Made by a program: the position numbers and the translations under genes. A stretch of DNA of 64,000 nucleotides from Pagrus major (Eukaryota > Chordata > Actinopteri > Spariformes > Sparidae), in assembly GCF_040436345.1 (NCBI RefSeq), contig NC_133230.1:26291697-26355696 (forward strand), given 5' to 3'. Position 1 is the stretch's first letter; each line of letters opens with the position of its first letter. This document shows positions 1-17,000 of the stretch, in pieces. Below the pieces are notes generated by a model. That model did not search any database. It saw nothing but the letters and a program-made list of their open reading frames with translations, and was not told the DNA's origin.

Positions 1-500
1 ATTTCCTCAAATGTCAAACTGTTAATTTCAAGCTCAGATAGTTTTTTAAAATCTTACTAACCTATAAAAAACAAGGTAGAATTACAGAAAAGCATTCACA
101 TAATTTAGTTTTGTCATTTTCTGATGTAATTTTGGCATTAGGGTTGACCTCTTCTTCACCTATAGGAGGTGACAAATAAAAAAAAATGAAATTGAAAGGT
201 GAAGTACAAAGTTTTTTTAAGAGTGAGTAAAGACATGCTGTGTGCAGAGGAAGCCACATCAGCGCTGTTTCCTGTCATTCTAGTATCCGTTGACATTAAG
301 TCATTACAGACAAAGCAGCGTGGAAAACAAGGCTGTGCTGTGTGCAGATTACTGGCAAAGGTTTACATGATTAATGTGTATTAAGTTCAAATTTTCCAAA
401 TAGTGAGTTATTGTGAATCCAATTGTTTTGCATTCATTTATTCATTACCCATGTGTCACTGGGACTAGCGCTCATCATCCTCTCTCTCTCCTGTTTGCAG

Positions 501-3500
501 CATGATAGGTGGAGGCTGAGCACTGTGAACAGAGACTACTCGGTGTGCCCCTCATACCCTCCAGCTGTCATCGTCCCCAAGAACACAGATGACGAGGTGC
601 TAAAGAAGGTGGCCAAATTCAGACAGGCAGGACGCTTCCCTGTCCTCTGCTACTACCACAGGAAGAATGGCATGGTGAGGTGCTTTTATGTATCTCTATT
701 GTTAGCTCACAATCCACAAATGCAGCAAAATGATTCTAATCAAACAAAAACTCTTCAGGTAATCATGCGGAGCAGTCAGCCACTGACAGGAGCCAATAGG
801 AAACGCTGCAGGGAAGATGAACAACTCCTCCAGGCTGTGATTGAAGGCTCAGATAAAGGCTACATTATCGACACGCGCTCCAGTCAGCAGGCGCAGCAGG
901 CACGGATGACAGGTGGAGGGTTTGAGTCCAAATCGTCTTATAGCCACTGGAAGAGACTGCACAGACAGATGGAGAGGTGTGTGTGTTTGTAAACCGTGTT
1001 GCTCACCTTTCTATAATATCTGTTCTGTTCCATCAAACTCACTGTCTTTATATGTGTGCACAGGGCTAAAGCACTGCAGGAGAGTCTAATTAAACTGGTG
1101 GAGGCTTGTGGTGACTCGTCCCATAATATGGATCGTTGGCTCAGTAAGCTTGAAAATTCAAAGTGGCTGTCTCACGTCCAGACGGCTCTGTCGACTGCTG
1201 GCCTGCTGGCGGAGTGTGTGGAGAGGTAGGAACTACACCCACTGTGTGTGTCTGTGTTGGGATTACAGTTTGTGTGCTCTGATCTCCTGCTTGTATAACT
1301 GCAAACTGTATGCAAACAACCTTTTGAGAAGATTTTTTTTTTCACTTCACAGGAAGAGGGTAAAATCCACAATTATAATGTGTAAATAGAATGATAATAT
1401 TTCATTAATTGAACCTGTACACAACTCAAACAGAATACATTTAGTGTGTGCAAGTTGCAACACTTTAATCAGCTTGTCTATAGGGACAGTCGTAGCCACT
1501 TGAAGTAATATCGGGGGGAAAGAAAAGGTAAATTTCACAGAAGACAAAACAAATCACATATAGAACATGATGTCAAAAGACAGTAAAATACCACAGGCAT
1601 AGGCTGGACATAAAAAATAAGAATAAAAAACAAACATAAAATATGTTAACAGTACCAGTAGAAGGGCTTCAGTAATTTTTAGTATGCCTTTTCTTATACA
1701 TGTGGAAGAACAGAACTGTATTACTGTACATCTATGGGTTTTTTCCAGGGACGGTCATTCAGTTCTAGTTCACGGCTCTGAAGGGACAGACTCCACTTTG
1801 CTCATCAGCACTCTGGCTCAGCTCATCATGGACCCATGCTGCCGCACACTGGAGGGCTTCCTGGCTCTGCTGGAGAGGGAGTGGATACAAGTGAGTGTAC
1901 TGTGTGTATGTGCATGTGTAAAAGACTGGAAGATGTCTAATTTTGTAAAGATTTGTGAGTATACATTTTATTTTGTAGGTGATAGAATAAAGCTCAATGG
2001 TTAGGTTCATGCTTACCACACCTACACTACTTAGCCACTGTGTGACATCACTGGTAGCAATTTATCAGATTAAATGCAGCTTCCTTTGGAGCCACAAAAG
2101 GCTGTGTAAAAATGGTGGAGTTATCCTTTCATAATAGTAGCTTAGCTAAAGAGAACAAGACTGTTTCCAGCATGTGTTCTTCTCCTCAGGCAGGACACCC
2201 ATTTCAGCAGCGATGTGCCCACTTTGCCTACTCCCATGCCCGTCTCCAGCTGGAGTCCCCGGTCTTCCTGCTGCTGCTGGACTGTGTGTGGCAGCTGTGG
2301 CGTCAGTTCCCTCTGGCACTGGGCTTCTCTGAGGCGCTGCTTCTGAGGCTGGCCACTGAGGCTTACGCATCCAACTATGGCACCTTCCTTTGCAACAGCC
2401 ATCAGGAAAGGTCAGTGGCACCTCTCAGAGTGACTGGGCACTTGGAATTTAAAGGCTGACACAAAAACCCAACAGCTTCATCATCTTACACACTATTCTT
2501 ACCTTCCACCTGTGTCTTCCCTCTCAGGTGTTCTCTAGGAGTGATGGAGAACACTCACTGTTTGTTCTGGACCCTGTTGAGGCCCAGCGAGAGAGATTAC
2601 TACTCTAACCCCCTGTACGAGCCCACTGAGCTAGCAATCTGGCCCTCAGTGCACCCTCAGTCCCTGCAGCTTTGGAGAGGTAAGCTTTGATTTGCACATG
2701 TATTGTAACTTGATCTCACTTTTTTTTTTTTACCTGTAGTTGGTGTCAGTAGTGAAGCTCCTACAACACCGTAGCTTCAAATGAAATCACAAGGCTTCAC
2801 ATTAGGCTATAAAGTATCGCCCACCACTGGATTTGTAATGAATTGCAATAAACTTGAGCTTCAGCGCTGAGATTACTTGAAATGAAACATTACCCTCTTC
2901 CATTTTATAATGCTTAGTCAGTCTCATGAGTGTTGTTAACGCTCACAGGAGTTTACGAGGCTCTCGTTCATGTTCATTAGTTGCAAATAGTAACATTCAG
3001 TTCATCGTTCGCCAAAAATAGTTTTTTCGGTGAACGCAGTCTTTTAGCGTGTTGATGTTCTCTGCAATTAGGTGGAAAAAAAATACTTGAATATCATAAA
3101 TCAGCCAAAATGAGCTGGAAAATATCTGCATAACTGATGTTGATATTTGAGTGAATGCTCTGTTTTATGTTGCCATTGACTGCTGACTCTTCACTTCTAT
3201 TAACTGGCCAGTAGAGGTCGCAAGTGATCAACAACTACTTCAATTTTGGAATCTTGTGTCCACTTGGGGACCACTGTATATGGAGGTCACCTGAGGTTTT
3301 TTGTGATCCTTTTGTTGGCATTTCCTCTTTGAAATTGGCATTTCACATCGCTGGTGTCTTGGAACCTGCATATTGTTTCCCATTTATTCCACTACACTCA
3401 TGCATACACGCTGGACACGCAACCTGCCTTGCACTCCTTGTTTCCCACCCACATGCCCCGAGACACGCCTAGCAGAGATCTGCACTATACTGAGTAGGGA

Positions 3501-4124
3501 TCGACTGATGTTTTTTTCATAGCTGATACCGATACTGATTAGTGACTGATAGAAACTGTGACTTAGAAACTGATACTCATTTGTAAAAGTGAAAATCTTG
3601 GTGTCAAAATTTAGAATAACCAATGATGGAATTTAACTAATGGAATTTGCTCAAGTACTGTAATTAATTACAATTTTGAGGTACTTTATTTGAAGTTTTC
3701 CATTTTCTGCTACTTTATTCCACTCTACTACATTTGTTCGATTGTTACTGATTACTTTGCAGATTCAGATTATTCAGCGTTGATATTATTGCTGCATCAG
3801 AGTCAAGTAGCACATTTTAAAAATGAATATATTTTTTCGGCAGTTGGATATTTAAAAAAACACTGATACGGATAATCAGAAAAATGCTGAATATCAACCC
3901 CGCCAGGCTGATAATCGTGCACTGTTCTAGTTCGGTGTTGTAAGTAAACCGTGTTGCTAAATTTGATGATTCTATGATTTTGTTGAAGTGTTGCTGTTGA
4001 CTCAAACCATGTCTGATCCTTAGGTTTTTTTCTGAGGTGGACCCCACAAGCTCGCCACCTAGAAGAGGCTCAGGAGGAAATAAGGAACATGGTCATCGAG
4101 TGGGGGAAGCTGGCACTCAGCTGA
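501..4124 (+). CDS. mtmr9: Myotubularin-related protein 9-like pseudophosphatase, 3' part (7 exons)
   Basis: Coding exons read from splice sites: 501-674, 759-976, 1064-1225, 1749-1890, 2190-2410, 2528-2679 and 4024-4124 (TGA). The joined frame stays open and gives the C-terminal 389 residues; the 5' exons lie left of the window. The conserved blocks MDRWLSKLE, AGHPFQQRCA and PSVHPQS match MTMR9. The P-loop that is HCxxGxDR in active myotubularins reads VHGSEGTDST here, so the catalytic Cys and Arg are missing, as in known MTMR9. Family knowledge: MTMR9 has no activity of its own but binds MTMR6/7/8 and raises their phosphatidylinositol 3-phosphatase activity on endosomal membranes, partly through a C-terminal coiled coil. 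Odd: the protein stops at EWGKLALS, just where that coiled coil should begin, so about 35-40 residues are absent. It may be a paralogue or a lineage-specific truncation. The intron at 2680-4023 is the longest. Confidence 0.88.
2010..2112 (+). repeat. Dispersed repeat, copy 1 (second copy at 13760-13865)
   Basis: About 100 bases in an mtmr9-like intron are closely similar to a stretch upstream of srrm1. The shared core runs from TTAGCCACTG through TGCAGCTTCCT to GGAGCCACAAA. Same orientation, non-coding; a fragment of an unclassified dispersed repeat. Confidence 0.6.
2680..4023 (+). other. Long intron of the mtmr9-like gene with repeat remnants
   Basis: There is no exon-like open frame here. 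Around 3497-3930 there are repeated GATAC/GATAATC-type words and a terminus-like TAGGGATCGACTGATG, similar to ends of hAT-type repeats in fish; a comparable AGAGATGCACCGATCG lies near 51413. The family is not assigned. Confidence 0.35.
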
Positions 4125-4291
4125 AGCCCTTTCAGTGGATACTCAGTCTGAACATGTAGAACATGTTTAAAGGAAGAATGTTACCAATGTGCAATGTCTT
4201 TTGACATCATCATTTTTTATTTCCCAAGTCTTAACAAACTACTGTGTCTTAATGTACAGTCATTTTGTATTCTTTTTATAAAAAAGTGTAT

Positions 4292-4297
4292 AATAAA
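4292..4297 (+). promoter_or_regulatory. Polyadenylation signal of the mtmr9-like gene
   Basis: An AATAAA lies about 170 bases after the mtmr9-like stop codon, in an A/T-rich 3' UTR, and is the first canonical signal downstream. No other gene on this strand lies between it and the stop. Confidence 0.6.
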
Positions 4298-5016
4298 AAA
4301 AACTATTTTCACATTGTGTTTCAGTGTTTTAAAAAAACTGATTAAGTGAAAACTGATTTTATATTTTCTCCCTGTTTTGCATAATTTCAATGGAGTAATT
4401 ATTTTCTGACGTACGGCACATTCACTCATAAATATTATCAAAAGCGGATCCCTGTGTAACGGACACACCTCCCAGTCCTGTTAAGCTCAGCTAAACACTC
4501 TTCACAATACAAATCCCTGTGCAAGTCAGCATGTTTGCACACATGGAGCTTTGCAAGCTGGAGACTGTAGTTCTGTTCGGTCAAGAGCCACAAGCCCTGG
4601 TGATTATACAAAGTAGACAAGAACCACATAGCCCAGCATGACTTTCTTCACCTGCTTATATATCCAGTGTTGTCGAGTGAACTGAAACGGTGACCCATTG
4701 GATGGTAATCTTTTAATTCTAACACTTAAATGCTTCGAAAACTGTCTTATCAGCTCTTATTTCATGATTTAGAGGAATAGTTTTTGATTTTTTTCCCTTT
4801 TTTTTGGTGTAGTTGCTTCAGCTGGTTTTGGATCAAGAATCATCTGTCTGGGATTTCTGATTTCGTCAGGTAAAAAGTATTCTTTCTTTATCATTTCAGT
4901 TCAGTTTGTGCCAGTAATTTTATTTTAACACAGCCTGTATATGCCTATGTTGTAGGAGGTTCTGTGTCATCAGTATGGTCTGGTTAATTTAACTTTTTAA
5001 AGGACTGCTACTGGAT

Positions 5017-8924
<3,908 letters not shown>

Positions 8925-9724
8925 CAAAACCTGCTCCACAAAGACTGACCATTGCCCTAGCCCTGACTTTTCTTCAGCCAGCATTCACCACCAATACACT
9001 TTCTTTCACTTCACTTTCGCAAGTTGTCAACCACTATCCTCCGTTACTCTGGAACATTACAACAATGAGCCAGGGACTGTTTGTAAAGTAGGAATTCTCA
9101 GTCAGAACCTCTCAATATACGGTAAACAGTGAGATGTCATGTGCATGCTCTCAAACGCGCACATTTCAGTCTTTTTCAGGGAATCATATACTGTCAAATC
9201 TTCTCTTCATCTTTGTTGTTTTTAATTGTTATCATGGTATAAGCATCACTTTACACATGTTGCCTCAGATGGGATAGAAAAGTACTTCTTAAACTTTAGA
9301 GATTTCCAAATGTCATGTTAATCTCATCCATGGACACAACAGTCTGTTACAATGTCTATTAAAATGTCGAATACAATATGGACCAGTTGCACATTTAAAG
9401 TAACAAATCTGTTGTACACTTTGATTTCAGGATCATCAGGAGTGGCAGGCTCAGATAACTCTGGACTGTAATGACTCATCATGTATTCTGGCTGTCTTAA
9501 AGGGCAGTCTTTTATAATATAGTCTATCAAGTGAAAATCACACAATTTATACAACCCCACTACCCCTGCTGTGGCATCTAACAGGGAGCCTTTCTTTAAC
9601 TTTTTTGCCAGCTGTGTGATTTTGGTTACGAAGGAGTACCAATAATCAATGAAGCCTTATTTACTGTAGATTACTTTTGACAACAATGTATAAAAATGCA
9701 GTGTACTTTGAATCAGACCTTGAT

Positions 9725-9730
9725 AATAAA
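9725..9730 (+). promoter_or_regulatory. Polyadenylation signal of tdh
   Basis: An AATAAA about 800 bases after the tdh stop codon, at the end of an A/T-rich 3' UTR. Another AATAAA-like hexamer lies near 9886, so the exact end is uncertain. Confidence 0.5.
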
Positions 9731-9759
9731 AGCAAACCTCAAAAAAACATTGTAAATTC

Positions 9760-10435
9760 TTGCACTTCATGTATTCCACATCTGGAATGTGGAGTCATTT
9801 TTAATAATGAGTGAGCCATGATGCTGTCGATGATGATGCTGACAAAAATAGCATTGATTATGGTGGTAACTCGGCACAATTATAACAATAAACTGTTCGA
9901 TAACTGTACCCTACTACATTTCAGGGAGAGAGTAATTGTACTTTTATTCCATAACATTTATGCAAAACCATGAATACTATTTACCTTGCAAGTTCTGATT
10001 TTACAAACAAAACATTAGAAAAAGGAAGACTCCCTTGGTTTTACCTTAGCAAACAAATAATGGGGTAAGTCAGCTCTCTTTTATGGCAGGAACAGGCAGT
10101 CACCTCTTTATCAGTCACAAACAGCCCAGAGAGTGTGTCAAGTGAAAATCTGTCCAACAGCAGTGACACAATCAGTCATTCTAAGCTACAAACAGTATTG
10201 CAATGAATCAAACAAACCTTCAGGGAACGTTCCCTATAGGTTCTGTAAAGGTTTATCAATAATAACCATTAGACAACCCTCAGACAACTTACTTGACTTT
10301 CTGACATCACACTATGTCACCATGTCACACATTAGCATAATGTATGCCTTTATTCACTAAAGCTAACTGGAAGCTGAAAACATGACAGAGCCAACCAGAG
10401 ACACGGTCAGCTATGCTGTCCCAGGCTTGTGTGAG
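9760..10435. other. Intergenic, no gene recognised
   Basis: A/T-rich sequence between tdh and the tubulin gene. Short open frames exist, but none shows splice-site context or a familiar protein. No RNA gene was seen. Confidence 0.5.
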
Positions 10436-10439
10436 CTGA

Positions 10440-10754
10440 CCAATCAGAGCAGACTGGGTATTCAGGAGGGGGGATTTCAGAAAGAGGGGAAATATAGTGC
10501 TGCTGCTCTGGACAGTGTAAGAAAACTCCTTTTTTTGAGCATTAAAGCATGTAAACCTATTCTAGTAGTAGCCCAAAATAAAATTATGAAATTGAAAAGT
10601 AGCATAATGTGTCTCGTTTAAGATACTGATGTATTAATGGAGGCAAGTATTTTTAAAGTATCCACTTATTCACTTTGTACCTTTCTTTGTTTTTGTTTGC
10701 TGCCTGAAGCAAGCTTGTGGCCTGTCATACTGTGAGGTTTTCATTTTAACCAAT
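10440..10754 (+). promoter_or_regulatory. CCAAT boxes upstream of the alpha-tubulin gene
   Basis: A strong NF-Y type site, GACCAATCAGA, has its CCAAT at 10440-10444, and a second CCAAT lies at 10750-10754, about 180 bases before the start codon. No clear TATA box was seen. Assignment to the tubulin promoter rests on position. Confidence 0.4.
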
Positions 10755-10933
10755 AGGAATCCCCCCATGTGACCCCACTTTTCCACTGATACAGATAGTA
10801 TGAAAAGCACCGCCCAGGAGAAATCACCAGTTACTTCTTGCACAGGACTCATTAAAGCCGACCTGAAAGAGTTTCTTCCAGTCTTTTCCTCATCTTTGTC
10901 TGAACTCCGAAAGACGTAACAACTTCAGGAAAC

Positions 10934-13065
<2,132 letters not shown>

Positions 13066-13194
13066 ACAGGCATGCAAATAGCAGCTACTATGCTCAGACA
13101 AGGGCTTGAAAATTGTTTCTATTTCTTCATTCTTACTTTATCAATGGTGATATGTTGTAGTTTCTTTCTTGTACTTATACTTACTTATACAAAT

Positions 13195-13260
13195 GTACTT
13201 ATTGTAAGTCGCTTTGGACAAAAGCGTCTGCTAAATGCCCTAAATGTAAATGTAAATCCC
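13195..13260 (+). repeat. SINE/LINE-type 3' tail in the tubulin 3' UTR
   Basis: The stretch contains TGTAAGTCGCTTTGGACAAA and GCGTCTGCTAAATG followed by AAATGTAAATGTAAA. This tail is very common at the ends of teleost SINE/LINE-related repeats. It lies in sense orientation just before the poly(A) signal. Confidence 0.7.
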
Positions 13261-13298
13261 TTGTACTGATCACTGATCTGTGCCTTATCAGTGTAAAA

Positions 13299-13304
13299 AA
13301 TAAA
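13299..13304 (+). promoter_or_regulatory. Polyadenylation signal of the alpha-tubulin gene
   Basis: An AATAAA 234 bases after the stop codon, directly downstream of the SINE-like tail; the only canonical signal in the short 3' UTR. Confidence 0.7.
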
Positions 13305-13759
13305 ACATTTTCTTGGCTGGTCTATTTCCTGTCATACACTCATTACTTTTCATAAAAGCATTTTTAATAGAGCAGTTCAGGTTGTTTTCTGTAGTTTGAC
13401 CAATGCTTAAAGCATAGTGCTATCCTGAGCAGTATCAATGACTCTTACTCTGCTCACCAAAACTGTGTTGATATTCACCTTTTTTACTCTAGCTGTATGT
13501 TTTTACAGTCCCAGGTCTATTTCTATGAGAATTGTGTTTGGAAAAAACACCTCAAACAGTCATGTTAGATTTATCATCATAGCTCAGGCAAGTCTCATTT
13601 TTAGCGTCAGGTTATGAGAAGGAAGAAGAATGCGTGGGATAAAAAAGGTGATATCTCTGGTTCTGCATTATTGATTCAGATCATTTGTTTTATCAGCTGT
13701 CCATAATTAGTCCAACAGTATTACAGGAATGCAATGCTAGACCAGTGGACTGCCTTGGA

Positions 13760-13865
13760 ATACCTACATTACCCACAATGCAATTTAGCCACTGAGTGAT
13801 ATCACTGGAGGAAATATATCAGATTACATGCAGCTTCCTCTGGAGCCACAAATGGCTTTATAATA
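13760..13865 (+). repeat. Dispersed repeat, copy 2 (first copy at 2010-2112)
   Basis: Shares TTAGCCACTGAGTGA, ATCAGATTACATGCAGC and CTCTGGAGCCACAAA with the mtmr9-like intron copy, with scattered substitutions. It lies about 230-330 bases upstream of the srrm1 start codon, in its promoter-proximal region. Confidence 0.6.
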
Positions 13866-14092
13866 CTCATCTTTTCATTTTTAAATTGGATTTGGTTAAG
13901 GTGTTTTTCACATGTAATTAATTCATGTACAGGTCAGGCTATGTGCCTGATGTGCTTCCCCTGCCCTCCACAGTAGATGTAGTGTCTGTTTGCTTCCTGT
14001 AGAGGCGCTACCTTCATCCGGCTAGCCTCTCACAATTTCACCGGAGCCGCACACACGTCTCTCTGAACGCCGCCTGTTAATTTTCTCCGATA

Positions 14093-17000
14093 ATGGACGC
14101 GGGATTCTTCCGCGTAAGTCTTTACATTTGTTTGTAACCTCATAGTATTTGCTGCAAAGTTGCGTGGGGCTAAAATCCTTTTTGAGAACATAATATATGC
14201 AATATGTATTCAGGTGGAGGGCCATACAGTCGGAAACGGTATGGTCAGGGTGGCTTCGTCTATCAACTGATGACAAACAATCTTGGATTTCGACACGAGT
14301 CTTTTTTCAGCTGGTCTATTTCTGTAGTTTACGTGGCTTAACGAAGTAAATGTTACCCTGTAGTATTGTGTGATGTTAGCGTTTATTGCCTATAAAGCAT
14401 AGCCTTTGCACATTCGTAAGCAAATACATATTTGCAGGAAATAGACGAGCCAACATAGCTAGCTAGCTGCTACTAATTTGTTAGCCTTGACTGAAAATGG
14501 CGTCCAAGGGGTGCATCGTTTCTATCTTTGAGGGAGCTAGTCACGACCGCTGCTATGCTAACGTTGGCTAGGGTAAAGTACACCTAAATGTGTACTGAAT
14601 AACATCGCTGATATCACTTTGATATTATCTCCGTGTAAGAGTCGTAGTCGGTCAAAATACTCTCCAGACTTTGGCTAATATTAGCCTGTCGGGTCTCTTT
14701 GGAGGATTAAGCAGGCTAACTCTTAGCCTCTCAAGCTAACGTTAGCTTATTTGCCTTCAATTTCATGGGTTAAATTCAACATGTTTCTGTGGGCACCGGG
14801 CATGTGAACAAATGTTGACCAATTTGCCAACTTTCAAATACTCGCAGTAGCATAATGTTAATGTTTGCTAACTTAACTTAAACTCATTGTTTTGGTTTCG
14901 ATGTCAGTTTCACCGGCATGTTTTTGAGTGCACATGTTTACGTGTGTGTCGATGTAGCGTTAACTGTGCACTTACTTTAAATAGGTCGACTACAATTTAA
15001 TTTTTTATTTTTTTAGGGCACAAGTGCAGAGCAAGACAACCGGTTCAGCAACAAGCAGAAGAAACTGCTGAAGCAGCTGAAATTTGCAGAATGTCTGGAC
15101 AAGAAGGTATCAGATCATCCACATTTACATTATTTTTTGCCACACTCTTGATACTGATTTGTTTGTTGAAACATGTGATTACTGATTAGATTGGTAATAT
15201 GGCAGTCACTGTTGCTTGCATGAAACTAAAAGCCCAGAGCTCCCTGTCGACATTGTAGCCTCAGGTCATTTAGTCATGCTTGTTTTGCTTGTCCTGCTTT
15301 TCTTTACCAAGTGGTTGCTTATTTTATTATTTTTTATTATATATTTATTTTGGCTGCTTATTCTGCCCTTAGGTGGACATGACCAAAGTGAACCTGGAAG
15401 TCATCAAACCTTGGATTACTCAGCGAGTGACAGAGATTCTTGGATTCGAGGATGACGTCGTCATAGAGTTCATATTTAACCAGCTTGAGGAGAAGGTAAT
15501 GTCTTTAATTTTGTCTATTTTTGTTTTTTTCAGAACTGTGATATATTTGAGAGCATTGCTTACTCATTTAGAAGGGGTATAAGCACATAATTGCACATCC
15601 TAGTCAAATTGACATTGAGTGGGTAAAGTAACAATTGGTGTTAAACTTATTTATAATGACATAACCATGTTTTGATGTTATGTGACAAAGTGCCTTTATT
15701 CAGCAGTCTTCTAATGATGATGTGATTTATGATTTAAAAGGCCTGAACCAATATGGATGTTATACCTTGCATCAGAAGTATAGCACCAACACCTAATTAG
15801 CTCTCTCCTGAGCCCAAAGTCACTGAGCCCAACTCTCCCTTCATGATGCAGTGTGTGGTTTGAGGTGAGTTATATGCAGGGATCACCAATATCATGTCAG
15901 TGAAAGACACCTGAACAATGCCATAATCATATTCTCAGTGGGTATTTGCAGTGCATCATTAAATTGCCCAGATCCTTTTAAATATAGCTAGAATTATCGG
16001 CTGAAAAACATTTTTTAAGAGTATTTTAACACCAAGCTGAAAAGTATTGTGTCCACCTGACCACCTCTGAAAGTGTCAGGTGTTTTGCACCTCTGTTGGT
16101 TGTGGTTTATGTAACCACACCTAACAGTGATGTGAGGGTGCTGTGAACCCATCCAGGTGTACCTCTACATCACTGTAGGAAGTTGAGACTTTCAGCCACT
16201 GGAGGTCAGCAAAAACAAGATTTTCAGCTGATTTAGAAATATTCTGCAACAAGTCTGTTAAACCTCTGCATCTCATGTAGGTGTAATTAGATGTTGAACA
16301 GACTGGAGATTTTGAACCATAAAACAATACTTTACAGTCTGGCATTAAGCTACTCTTTTGAAACTGGAAGGCCATTGTAATAGCCATAGTGATCATGTTT
16401 TTGAACTTAACAAAATCCTTCTTGCCAGCAGAGCTGTAATACTGAGCCCCACAATGCTATGCATTTTATTTTTGAAGACTAAATTGTGCATGTTCTTCAT
16501 CCTGTAGACTATTGACTCCTTTATTCAAATAGAATTATTATGGCCAAATTGTCCTTTAATTCATACTGTGTATCCCACTTATATGTCAAGCCACCTGAGA
16601 TGGGTAATGGGTAATTTCCATTGCACAGACTGACTTTTGAAAAAAGGTTAAGTAATTTACACACATTATTCTTGAATGCAAGTTTTGGCATATGCCTATA
16701 ACCAATTATTTTCCTTCTTCTAATATGCTTAAAACCACACATGTATTAAGTAATGATATAGGTGACATAAGCACTGCACATAAAAATATTACTTTTTGTC
16801 TTTTCATTTGATCTTTTCCTGCCATAACTTTTGGGGGATGGGGGCTGTTAAAGCTAAGTTTAAAGGGTACTGTTGCATAATGGTAAGAGAGGGTGATTTA
16901 ATTGAGATTACGGTATCTCTCAATATTTCTAGCAGTTGTTGAAATAAAACTCCTTTTTTGTGTAACTGTGTACTCATTATTGCTTGTTCGTCTCTTGCAA

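Noticed and set aside
1-500. Search for an upstream mtmr9-like exon
   Set aside because: No exon with fitting sequence or splice sites was found before 501; treated as intron.
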